From Bacteriovoracales bacterium (lineage in GTDB: Bacteria > Bdellovibrionota > Bacteriovoracia > Bacteriovoracales > Bacteriovoracaceae), in assembly GCA_030149295.1 (NCBI GenBank), contig JASBRV010000080.1, forward strand, positions 1-64,000: a DNA stretch of 64,000 bases, read 5' to 3'. Both the position numbers and the translations under genes were made by a program. The notes beneath the pieces were generated by a model. The model did no database searches, was not told the DNA's origin, and was given only the letters and a program-made list of their open reading frames with translations. This document shows, piece by piece, positions 52,088 through 60,086 of the stretch. Position 1 is the first letter of the stretch. Each line of letters opens with the position of its first letter.

Positions 52088-52638
52088 TCTTTTTTTGTCG
52101 TCTTTCGAGATGTTTTCTTTCGCGTGCCTTTCTTTTGTGGTTTAGGATTGAGTGTAAACCAATCCTCACTTGTAATGGCATGAAAATAATCTGCCTCGTC
52201 AATCAACATTTGAGATGTTGTATTTTCCACGGCAGCGATTTCAACTCTAACACCTTCACTGATAAGGTGACGAACTAGTTCAATGTAATCGCTGTCCCCA
52301 CTCATGATAATGATGGTGTCAACTTTTGTCGCTAATTGTGTCGCTTTAATGGAAAGGGGAATATCAGCACTCTTATGACAAGGCCTAACCGAACCGTGAA
52401 AATTATAATGAAGTCTTTCACGTAATTTAGAGGAGATATTTTTTCCCTCACGAAAGTAGACCAAACGATTTAAGCCTCTATTATCGAGGAGCTTGGGAAT
52501 GAGGGTATCAAAATTAAGCATGGAGTTATTGTTTTTAGTAATGGAATGGATTGAGCGTTCTATATTATTCCCGTCGATAAGTATGGCGACGTTCTGATTA
52601 ATAATGACATCTTCGAGTCCGTATTCAGTTTCACTCAT
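52084..52638 (-). CDS. NYN-domain (LabA/DUF88-like) protein
   Basis: The ORF opens at 52665, but AAGGA lies about 9 bases before the ATG at 52638, giving 184 residues. The NYN nuclease-fold landmarks are ILIDGNNIERS at the start, FREGKNIS, DTIIIMSGDSDYIELV (acidic active-site residues) and VRVEIAAVE. A Lys-rich tail (KKGTRKKTSRKTTKK) may bind nucleic acid. NYN proteins are predicted ribonucleases acting on structured RNA. It is convergent with the anchored-protein gene, with a 4-base overlap. Confidence 0.88.
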   Translation of the reverse strand: MSETEYGLEDVIINQNVAILIDGNNIERSIHSITKNNNSMLNFDTLIPKLLDNRGLNRLVYFREGKNISSKLRERLHYNFHGSVRPCHKSADIPLSIKATQLATKVDTIIIMSGDSDYIELVRHLISEGVRVEIAAVENTTSQMLIDEADYFHAITSEDWFTLNPKPQKKGTRKKTSRKTTKKD

Positions 52639-52779
52639 GGTAAAGAATCCTTTGTTAATCGCCATTTTAATTACTTAGAGAGCGCCTGCCAAGGAGAGTT
52701 GGCATATTTTCGACTATGTCGAATTTGTAAGTAGTTGGAAGTGTGCTCTATTTTGAATTTTCTTAGTCCTAGGTTAGGA

Positions 52780-54003
52780 ATGGCTCATAATAGTTACATG
52801 GAAAATCTAAAACTAAGAAAGTTATTCGTTGTTGTGGCAATGCTTGTGACTCAACTTTGTCTCGTTCCCTCTGTCGCTAGTGATCGTCATGAGATAGCTC
52901 TATCGATTCAAGTCTATGATCGAGATAGTGGTGATACCCTGGTTGTTGAGCCAGGTGACAACTATAGTTTTGAGATTCTTGCTATTAAAGGGTCAAGTTA
53001 TCAATTAAAAGTCTTTGATGGAAAGGGTGATGTTGTTTCAGGTGACTTTGTTACTCACAAGGCGAATGTCGAAGGTAACTTTACTCAAATTGCCATCGAA
53101 GGGCTTGAAGAAATGACATCAACATTAGCAAGTGCTGGAAATCCTCCCCACTGTGAATGCGAAGAAGATGCCTTTTCCGACATCCTGAGTGAGGCAAGGT
53201 CTCTCAATGTAGACGCTTCAGTAAGAAAAGAGTGCCAGGTTGAAGGAACGAGTGCTCAATGGAGGCAAAACTGTCATGATCTCTTTGAAAAAGATTTCCC
53301 CAAAGGATCACTGAAGTACGCTCTTAAAGTTATGAAACTTAATGCGACGAAATTTCGTTCAAATAAATGTTGGGATCAGGGAAAAATTAAGCACTCAGGC
53401 CATATTTCTATGAATGGATTGACTCCCTCTGGCTTTGAAAACGATTTGATGGCCGATGGGCTAAAGAATAAATGCCAATTTATTATTAATGACACTGATG
53501 ATAGATCGCCTTCTCCTGGAAAAGATGATTGTCGCGGTCAAATGTACTATGTAGACCTTTGTGCAGGAGATAAACCTGTTGTGAAGAAAGATTATTTCAA
53601 TCTAGGCACGGGAACCTGTCGTAAAGGTGGAAACGGCTTTATGAATAAGTCAAACAAGAGAACCACTCTTTTAGGCGCTTTTTTTACTCATACTGATGCC
53701 TTTGATTTTACCCATACAACTAAACAAACGGCTCAATATAGTCGTGTTAGGAAGCAGATTAGAAATCTTGGAGGACCGAATCGTGCCTCTGCCCTAAACC
53801 TCTTTGGCCTTTCTAACACTAATAACCTGTCTTCTTTTGATGGAAAATATATTCATGTATCACCACACAGATCTTCTTGGGGATGCCCTTCCATTAAGCC
53901 TAGTAACTATTATATGATAGAGACTCTGGCATCCAATGGTCCTTCTCTGGTTCTTCATTGGGCCAAGAAAGGGATGGAGCCGATTGAAGCTTGTACAGAA
54001 TAA
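52780..54003 (+). CDS. exported L,D-transpeptidase-like protein (YkuD_2 type)
   Basis: The ORF opens at 52735; AGG 6 bases before the ATG at 52780 marks the likeliest start (407 residues), with 52798 as alternative. A signal peptide ends LVPSVAS. After a beta-rich N-terminal half, the C-terminal ~200 residues contain KHSGHISMNGL, DDCRGQMYYVDLCAG and HVSPHRSSWGCPSIKPSNYYMI, matching the YkuD_2 catalytic pattern (His then S-x-G-C). Such enzymes cross-link or remodel peptidoglycan. Cysteines at several sites may form disulphides. The SGNH gene overlaps its end. Confidence 0.72.
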   Translation: MAHNSYMENLKLRKLFVVVAMLVTQLCLVPSVASDRHEIALSIQVYDRDSGDTLVVEPGDNYSFEILAIKGSSYQLKVFDGKGDVVSGDFVTHKANVEGNFTQIAIEGLEEMTSTLASAGNPPHCECEEDAFSDILSEARSLNVDASVRKECQVEGTSAQWRQNCHDLFEKDFPKGSLKYALKVMKLNATKFRSNKCWDQGKIKHSGHISMNGLTPSGFENDLMADGLKNKCQFIINDTDDRSPSPGKDDCRGQMYYVDLCAGDKPVVKKDYFNLGTGTCRKGGNGFMNKSNKRTTLLGAFFTHTDAFDFTHTTKQTAQYSRVRKQIRNLGGPNRASALNLFGLSNTNNLSSFDGKYIHVSPHRSSWGCPSIKPSNYYMIETLASNGPSLVLHWAKKGMEPIEACTE

Positions 54004-54892
54004 TTATCTCAAATACTTTATAATCCTTTGTGTTTTAGCCACCATAAGTGAATTCTTGGTGGCTTTTTTTATCCATCCTGATTACTACAAGATGGGAAAT
54101 CTCTTTGTTTCTGATCCCATTCTTATCTATCGCCATCAAAAAAACTTCCCAGGTATTAATGATCTGGGTTTAAGAGGCAAAGTTCCTTTAACAGCTAATA
54201 AAAAAAGTAAGGTTCTTATCATGGGAGATTCTATGGTCTATGGGCATGGGGTCAATTCTGATGAAACCTTCTCTTCACTTTTAAACTCAAAGAATACCCT
54301 GGTTTTTAATGGGGGTGTGAAAGGTTACGGAACGGATCAGATTTATCTTTTTATGAGAGAATTAATGAAGGAAGTTGATTTCGATGTGATTGTCTTTTCT
54401 TTTAATCACAACGATCTCTACGATAATGTCATCAAAAGGCGACTTCTTATTGAGGAAGACCGTGTGATACCTCTTAAAGAAGAGACTTTCTACGCAAAAA
54501 TTTTTTTAGGCTTTTATGACTCCGTTTATCCTTGGTTTCCTTCAAGATTTCTTCAGTATCTTGTAACGAAAGGGCTGAGTTTTCATGGGAGTAATCTTCT
54601 TAAAAGTGAATACGATGAAACTCGGGAGAAGAAAAGAGTGCTGGGCCTTTTTAAACTTTTGAGTAAGGAAATGAAGGACAGGGGAGTAGTTTTTAAAGTT
54701 CTAGTTATGCCCAATATTATGAAAACAAAAGAAGACTTTTTGTTTCTTGAAGACAGTGAGCTAAAGGAGAGTCTTCTCTCTTGGGATGATTTCAACCAAG
54801 AGGAATTTATCGATAGTGATGTTCACTTCAATAAATTAGGGCATCAAAAAATGGCAGAAAAGCTTAGCGTTTTTTTACAGGAACTACCTTAA
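53984..54892 (+). CDS. membrane-anchored SGNH/GDSL hydrolase
   Basis: The ORF opens at 53936, but a TTG at 53984 with GGAG 4 bases upstream is the better start and gives about 302 residues. An N-terminal membrane segment (FIILCVLATISEFLVAFFI) precedes block I, LIMGDSMVYGHGV (Ser nucleophile), a Gly block near GGVKGYGTD, Asn in FNHNDLYD and block V, DVHFNKLGHQKMA. These fit SGNH hydrolases. As neighbour of an L,D-transpeptidase-like gene it might act on acetylated peptidoglycan or glycans. A terminator-like hairpin lies in its 5' codons. Confidence 0.78.
   Translation: MKLVQNNYLKYFIILCVLATISEFLVAFFIHPDYYKMGNLFVSDPILIYRHQKNFPGINDLGLRGKVPLTANKKSKVLIMGDSMVYGHGVNSDETFSSLLNSKNTLVFNGGVKGYGTDQIYLFMRELMKEVDFDVIVFSFNHNDLYDNVIKRRLLIEEDRVIPLKEETFYAKIFLGFYDSVYPWFPSRFLQYLVTKGLSFHGSNLLKSEYDETREKKRVLGLFKLLSKEMKDRGVVFKVLVMPNIMKTKEDFLFLEDSELKESLLSWDDFNQEEFIDSDVHFNKLGHQKMAEKLSVFLQELP
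54037..54070 (+). terminator. intrinsic terminator inside the SGNH gene
   Basis: AGCCACCA pairs with TGGTGGCT (8 bp, 12-base loop) followed by six T. It begins 33 bases after the transpeptidase stop, in the codons for the SGNH protein's membrane segment. It would stop most transcripts after the transpeptidase gene. Confidence 0.75.
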
Positions 54893-54982
54893 GTTCTCCA
54901 TTTTGAGTGAGGGGGATCGCTGCGTTAACAGCTTTTTGTTAGACTGATCCTTTGAAGTCTAGGAAAATTCAGTTAGTGGGCT

Positions 54983-54988
54983 TAAAAT
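54983..54988 (+). promoter_or_regulatory. -10 box 8 bases before the barrel gene ATG
   Basis: TAAAAT ends 8 bases before the ATG at 54997, with a weak -35 (TAGGAA) at 17 bases. No ribosome site lies between, so the message is probably leaderless. Confidence 0.4.
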
Positions 54989-54996
54989 AGCACCAT

Positions 54997-55734
54997 ATGA
55001 AACCACTTGTTCTTGCGTTAATTTTTGGCTGTTTTAATTTCTTGACGTGCCTGGCCAGCGAGGTAGAAGTGATGGTTGAAGGTGGTGGTGTATGGCAATA
55101 TCGCAATGATCTTCAAATACCACCGACTACACAGGGCTCTCGTGTTGCTCTTGATCAAGTTGATTCGGGCCCCTTTTCGTTTTATCGTCTCGAAGGATAC
55201 TGGCGTTTCGCAAAAAATCATGGGGCGCGGGTTGTTTATGCGCCTTTTAAAATAACCCTTAACAATAGACCTACCAACGATATCGAATTTAACGGCCAAA
55301 GCTTTAGTGCAGGAGAAGAGACTGAATACACCTATCAGTTTAATAGCTACCGACTCACATACTTTTATGCCTTTTGGGGCCATGGTGATGATCAGTTGAA
55401 TGTTGGATTTACGGCCAAAATTCGCGACGCCGATACTATCATCTCTCAAGCTGGTCAAAAGCAAAATTATGATAATGTGGGCTTTGTCCCTCTTCTTTAT
55501 ATCGAGTATCAAAAGAAGCTCGGTGGAGATTGGCTCTTTCATACCAGCTTTGATGGACTTGCCGGTGGTCCAGGACGCGCTTTTGATTGGTCCTTTAAGT
55601 TGAGAAGAAAGATTTCCAAGCTTGCAACAGTTGGTTTAGGAACTCGTTTCTTAGAGGGGGGTGCTGACAACGACAAGGTGTTTAGCTTTTCGCTTTTTCA
55701 CTACGCTCTCGCAGATATTATCTTTCATTTTTAA
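54997..55734 (+). CDS. predicted outer-membrane beta-barrel protein
   Basis: Encodes 245 residues. A signal peptide (LVLALIFGCFNFLTCLAS) is followed by amphipathic strands separated by short loops (FSFYRLEGYWRFAKNHGARVVYAPFKITL, YQFNSYRLTYFYAFWG, QLNVGFTAKIRD, FSFSLFHYALADIIFHF). The final Phe is a barrel C-terminal signal. Length and strand count suggest a 10-12 strand barrel, possibly of an OmpW or lipid-A-modifying size class, but no family motif is seen. It lies 21 bases before the alcohol dehydrogenase gene. Confidence 0.7.
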   Translation: MKPLVLALIFGCFNFLTCLASEVEVMVEGGGVWQYRNDLQIPPTTQGSRVALDQVDSGPFSFYRLEGYWRFAKNHGARVVYAPFKITLNNRPTNDIEFNGQSFSAGEETEYTYQFNSYRLTYFYAFWGHGDDQLNVGFTAKIRDADTIISQAGQKQNYDNVGFVPLLYIEYQKKLGGDWLFHTSFDGLAGGPGRAFDWSFKLRRKISKLATVGLGTRFLEGGADNDKVFSFSLFHYALADIIFHF

Positions 55735-55755
55735 AAATATAGAATTGGAGAATTT

Positions 55756-56805
55756 ATGAAAACAATTGGATACGCCGCTCATTCCGCCGAAAAAGACCTT
55801 GTTCCCTTTTCCTTTGAAAGACGATCACTCAAAGATAACGATGTGGCCATTGAAATTCTCTATAGTGGCATTTGCCATTCCGACCTTCATACGGTCAAGG
55901 GGGATTGGGGAGAGCAAACCTATCCACTTATTCCAGGCCACGAAATTATTGGAAAAGTCATCGAAGTGGGCTCCTCTGTGAAAAAATTTAAGATTGGGGA
56001 AAGTGTAGGTGTGGGCTGTATGGTGGATAGCTGTCAAACGTGTGACCAATGCGAAAAGAGTGAAGAAATGTTTTGTCGTAGTGGGCTTATAGCGACCTAC
56101 GGCTCAGAGGATAAGCATATGGGGGGAATCACCCAAGGGGGATATTCCAAACATATTGTTGTTAGAGAAGAATTTGTCTTAAAAGTCTCTGAGAAACTTG
56201 ATCTTTCTAAAGCAGCTCCTATTCTTTGTGCAGGAATCACAATGTATACCCCTTTGAAAAAATGGCATGTGAGTAGAGGGACGAGAGTCGGGATTGTTGG
56301 CTTTGGTGGATTAGGCCATATGGGAGTAAAACTCGCTGTCGCCATGGGAGCAGAGGTGACTGTTATCACTCGCTCTAAAGGTAAAGAAGATGTTGCGAAG
56401 TCTTTGGGCGCTAAAGGAATTCTTGTTTCAAGTGATGAAGACGCCATGGAAAAGGCAGGTAGCAGCTTTGATGTTATTTTAGATACTGTGCCTGTTAAAC
56501 ATGACTTTAATACATACACACCCTTGTTGGATGTTGATGGGACTTTAGTTCTTGTAGGTCAAATTGGTGAAATGGAGGAGCCCTTAACTCTTCCTCTTAT
56601 TTTTGGCAGAAGAAGAATCGCGGGCTCTTTAATTGGGGGCATTAAGGACACTCAAGAGGTTCTTGACTTTTGTGCCGAACATGGAATTCATCCTGACTGT
56701 GAACATATTGAGCCTTCCCAGGTAAATGAGGCATGGGCAAAGCTTCTTAATGAGAATCCTGCTCATCGTTACGTGATGAATATGGAATCCCTTAGTCTTA
56801 AGTGA
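55756..56805 (+). CDS. zinc-dependent NAD(P) alcohol dehydrogenase, YahK/CAD-like
   Basis: Encodes 349 residues. The catalytic-zinc and structural-zinc ligands are in place: GICHSDLHTVKGDWG, GHEIIGKVIEVGSSVKKFKIGESVGVG and the four-Cys lobe CQTCDQCEKSEEMFC. The cofactor loop is GIVGFGGLGHMGVKLA. These fit the cinnamyl-alcohol/YahK branch, which reduces aliphatic and aromatic aldehydes with NADPH. GGAG 5 bases before the ATG supports the start. It follows the barrel gene and is convergent with the second di-heme gene. Confidence 0.93.
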   Translation: MKTIGYAAHSAEKDLVPFSFERRSLKDNDVAIEILYSGICHSDLHTVKGDWGEQTYPLIPGHEIIGKVIEVGSSVKKFKIGESVGVGCMVDSCQTCDQCEKSEEMFCRSGLIATYGSEDKHMGGITQGGYSKHIVVREEFVLKVSEKLDLSKAAPILCAGITMYTPLKKWHVSRGTRVGIVGFGGLGHMGVKLAVAMGAEVTVITRSKGKEDVAKSLGAKGILVSSDEDAMEKAGSSFDVILDTVPVKHDFNTYTPLLDVDGTLVLVGQIGEMEEPLTLPLIFGRRRIAGSLIGGIKDTQEVLDFCAEHGIHPDCEHIEPSQVNEAWAKLLNENPAHRYVMNMESLSLK

Positions 56806-56840
56806 GGGTAGAAGTAAGCTTAAGGAAACGCTAACTAGGG

Positions 56841-58280
56841 CTATAATGTCTTCAAATATTCGATAAGGTCGAGGCGGTCTTCGTGTGTCAGTTTACCAAA
56901 GGTTTTGACAAAGTAATGACCCTGATTCGATTGACCCTCACGCTTTATATAATAAATATCTCGATCACCTTTTATGGCACTTCTTAGCTTACGTTTGTAT
57001 TCCCTTTGGTCAAAAAGAGTAAGACCGACGCGCTCTTTATCAAAGCGATACTCCTCACCGGCCTCTAACATAGAAAAGATGATTGGTCTTTTCTCTGGAG
57101 GAAGGAGGATATCGTAAAGGCTTGGGATTGAGCCATTGTGCATATACGGAAAGCGTGACCAAACTCCCCATAATTTGGGAGCAAAATAGCCTTTTCTTAT
57201 ATTCTCTTCTTCAAAGGTCAGGAGGTCTCTTAGGCTTCCTGTTTCAACCAAACGTATGAATTCATCATCAATGATATTGAGTTTTTCCTCATCTGTTTTG
57301 ACAATATGCTTGGGGATAACTTTTGGAGTCGTGTAAATAGGATGACCTTGGGGATCTCTCTCGTGACCCCCATGACATTTTATGCAGGTGTTCTTGTAGA
57401 CTTCTTGACCTCTTAAAACTCGATCTTTATCTATCTTGAAAGGATATTGAGGGGGAAGAAGATTGGCGAGAACTTTATCCGTGAGCCATTTAATTTGGGT
57501 AAGGACGGCACGAAGGTGCTCTCCTGAGTCTGAGGCGAAAAGTTCTGCACCGAATATCCATGCGTAGCTGTCGCCACTTAATGAACCATCGTTAAAGACG
57601 CCAGCAGGTCGCTTTTCTTTAATTCCCCATAGGTGAGGGGCTTTGACTTGACCTCGGCCCATATCTTTTGGGTAGGGTAATCCGTGATCTTTGTAAAAAA
57701 AAGTCTTAATGGTTGAATCGGGAACGAGCCCTCTAGTGAGTGAGGCAATATTTCTATCACTGGTCACTTTTGCAAAGTAGAGAGCTTTTTCATGGATATA
57801 CTTGAAATCAGGGTTACGATTTCCAAAACCCCAAAAACGCTGAATGCGAAGAGTGTCTCTGCCTACTGTGTAAGGATCGATCGTTTTGTTGCCAAGGCCA
57901 GGAACGAAAATCCCTGCCGCTTTACCTGAGTGGCAGGCGGTACAACCTAAGACGCCTATATCCATATTTTTATATTTAACGTTAAAAACCCCCATAAGTT
58001 TTTCATCTTGAACAACGAAGCCATACTTTTTAGCGATAAAGTTGGTGATGATATCTGCTTTTTCTTTTGGATCTTTGATGTGTTTAATATCTGCCCTTCT
58101 ATCTTCACCAAGCATCCACATGAGGCGGGACATATTGGGAGAAATGGTCATGCCACGACCATTTTCAAAAAAATGCCAATTGGTAAATATATCGGCTGCC
58201 TTTTGGTGCTTGAGAACACGAACATCAGCAAGAGAAGAGAAAAGGGTAAGGAAACTCACAATAAAGATAAGATTTTTCAT
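56841..58280 (-). CDS. second RoxA-like di-heme c-type cytochrome
   Basis: Encodes 479 residues with a signal peptide (FIVSFLTLFSSLA). Haem c sites are CTACHSGKAAG at about 113-117 and CIKCHGGHE at about 299-303. The C-terminal RFPYMHNGSIPSLYDILLPPEKRP motif is more canonical than in the 49.7 kb protein, and the two share haem spacing and order, so they are diverged paralogues. Periplasmic electron-transfer or dioxygenase chemistry is expected. Substrates are unknown; polyisoprene cleavage is not implied. It is divergent from the exonuclease III gene. Confidence 0.83.
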   Translation of the reverse strand: MKNLIFIVSFLTLFSSLADVRVLKHQKAADIFTNWHFFENGRGMTISPNMSRLMWMLGEDRRADIKHIKDPKEKADIITNFIAKKYGFVVQDEKLMGVFNVKYKNMDIGVLGCTACHSGKAAGIFVPGLGNKTIDPYTVGRDTLRIQRFWGFGNRNPDFKYIHEKALYFAKVTSDRNIASLTRGLVPDSTIKTFFYKDHGLPYPKDMGRGQVKAPHLWGIKEKRPAGVFNDGSLSGDSYAWIFGAELFASDSGEHLRAVLTQIKWLTDKVLANLLPPQYPFKIDKDRVLRGQEVYKNTCIKCHGGHERDPQGHPIYTTPKVIPKHIVKTDEEKLNIIDDEFIRLVETGSLRDLLTFEEENIRKGYFAPKLWGVWSRFPYMHNGSIPSLYDILLPPEKRPIIFSMLEAGEEYRFDKERVGLTLFDQREYKRKLRSAIKGDRDIYYIKREGQSNQGHYFVKTFGKLTHEDRLDLIEYLKTL

Positions 58281-58396
58281 AGCAATATTTTCTTTTTAGA
58301 GGAGACACTTCGTCAAAAATTGTGCGCTCAGTTATGAGTTGTAGGTGTGAAGTGGCTTTTGATAGGATGGACTCAATTCATAAAAAAGGAAAAATA

Positions 58397-59182
58397 GTGG
58401 CTAAGTACTTGAAAATATCATCATGGAACGTTGCGGGAATTAGGGCCTGTGAAAAAAAGGGGTTTCACGATTGGGTTAAAAAAGCAAAGCCCGATGTGAT
58501 TTGTTTGCAAGAAACCAAGGCCCTGCCTGAACAGTTAAGCGAAGAGCTTGTAAATCCTAAAAATTATGATGTCCTTATCGCCCCTGCAAAGAGAAAGGGA
58601 TACTCGGGCGTCGCCACTTGGGTGAAGAAGGGTCTTGAGCATCAGCATACTGTCGGTCTAGGTATAGAAGAATTTGATTGTGAGGGAAGAACTTTAATTA
58701 CAGAGTTTTCTGATTTCATTCTCTTTAATTGCTATTTTCCCAATGGCAAGCGGGACCACTCACGCGTACCTTATAAATTGGAGTTTTCTCGTGAGGTCGC
58801 CAAGCTTGCTTTAAAATTAAAAAAGAAGAAGAAAAAAGAAGTCGTGATTACTGGAGATTACAATACCGCTCATACAGAAGATGATCTCGCTAATCCTAAA
58901 ACTAACAAAAAAACTACAGGTTTCCTTCCTATCGAAAGAGAGTGGATGGATGAGTTTAAATCTCAGGGCTTCACTGATCTCTTTCGCCATTTTACTCCAA
59001 AAGGTAATGGTCATTACACGTGGTGGACCTATCGTGGAGATTGTCGCGAGAGAAATATTGGATGGCGGATTGATTACTTTTGGTCAACAAATGAATTTCT
59101 TCCAAGAGTGAAGAAGTGTGATCACTCACCAGAGGTGATGGGAAGTGATCATTGTCCTATTAATTTGAAAATCTCATACTGA
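58397..59182 (+). CDS. xth: exodeoxyribonuclease III
   Basis: The ORF opens at 58322, but AAAGGA 6-7 bases before a GTG at 58397 gives 261 residues, the usual length. The EEP fold is complete: KISSWNVAGIRA, CLQETK (metal Glu), ITGDYNTAHTEDDLANPKTN, GHYTWWTYR, NIGWRIDYF and the closing GSDHCPI. The start sits right on the strand-1 motif. It removes 3' blocks and cuts at abasic sites during DNA base-excision repair. It lies 10 bases before the radical SAM gene. Confidence 0.93.
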   Translation: MAKYLKISSWNVAGIRACEKKGFHDWVKKAKPDVICLQETKALPEQLSEELVNPKNYDVLIAPAKRKGYSGVATWVKKGLEHQHTVGLGIEEFDCEGRTLITEFSDFILFNCYFPNGKRDHSRVPYKLEFSREVAKLALKLKKKKKKEVVITGDYNTAHTEDDLANPKTNKKTTGFLPIEREWMDEFKSQGFTDLFRHFTPKGNGHYTWWTYRGDCRERNIGWRIDYFWSTNEFLPRVKKCDHSPEVMGSDHCPINLKISY

Positions 59183-59192
59183 GCTAAGAGAA

Positions 59193-60086
59193 ATGTTGAG
59201 TTTTCCCATTAACTATGAGCAGCCCGTTTATCGACCTCCGTCGGAGGCCAGATCTCTTTTGGTTCAAGTGACAATTGGGTGCTCAAATAATAAGTGCACT
59301 TATTGCGATATGTATCGATCTAAAAGCTATCGAGTTCGCCCTATAAAAGACATCAAAAAAGATCTTTTTCGCTTGTCACAATCAGGCATGAGTCCTGAAA
59401 AGATTTTTCTTTGCGATGGTGATGCCCTTGGCGCTTCTATGGAAATTCTAGAAGAGACACTCCTTGCGATCAAAGAATATTTTCCAGAAAGGCGAAGAGT
59501 TGGGATTTATGCTACGGCAGAAAATATTTTAGAGAAGTCTGAAAGTGATTTAAAAAGATTAAATGAACTGGGTCTGGGTATTGCTTATCTAGGTCTTGAA
59601 AGTGGTGATGATAAGGTTCTCCACATGATAGTGAAGGGAAACACTGCCCTAGAGATGAAAGAGGCTTCCCTGAAAATAAAACGTTGTGGATTTAAGCTCT
59701 CGACAATTGTGATGCTAGGAGTAGGCGGGCAAAAATACACGGATCAACACATCACTAAAACTTCTAAGATGATAAGTGATACTTGTCCACAGTATCTCTC
59801 CTTCTTAACGACTTTTAGTGTACCCGGAACTCCCTATCACACGATGGTAGAGCGGGGGTTGATTTCACCGCTGACTTCAAAAATGCTTTTTAGAGAGATG
59901 CACGATATTTTAGAAGGGGCTCATTTTGACCTAAATCCTGTGATTTTTAGGGCCAATCATGTCTCTAATCAATACCCCTTGGGAGGAACACTACCTAGAG
60001 ATAAGGAAAAGATTCTCGAAACGTTAAGGTTTTGGATAAAGGAGACTCCTGAAGGAACTTATCCTCCAAGGCCTCCTCAAATGTAA
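59193..60086 (+). CDS. radical SAM protein
   Basis: Encodes 297 residues. The [4Fe-4S] cluster motif is GCSNNKCTYCDMYRSKSYRVRP (C-x4-C-x2-C, a known variant of this uncharacterised group), followed by FLCDGDALGA and the SAM-contact segment IAYLGLESGDDKVL. No second cluster or fused domain is seen, so it resembles the short HemN/Elp3-like proteins often annotated simply as radical SAM. The reaction is unknown. It is preceded by exonuclease III at 10 bases and directly abuts the proA stop. Confidence 0.9.
   Translation: MLSFPINYEQPVYRPPSEARSLLVQVTIGCSNNKCTYCDMYRSKSYRVRPIKDIKKDLFRLSQSGMSPEKIFLCDGDALGASMEILEETLLAIKEYFPERRRVGIYATAENILEKSESDLKRLNELGLGIAYLGLESGDDKVLHMIVKGNTALEMKEASLKIKRCGFKLSTIVMLGVGGQKYTDQHITKTSKMISDTCPQYLSFLTTFSVPGTPYHTMVERGLISPLTSKMLFREMHDILEGAHFDLNPVIFRANHVSNQYPLGGTLPRDKEKILETLRFWIKETPEGTYPPRPPQM

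Noticed and set aside
54919-54937. Possible terminator after the SGNH gene (GCTG...CAGC then TTTTT)
   Set aside because: The stem is only 4 bp; too weak to call.
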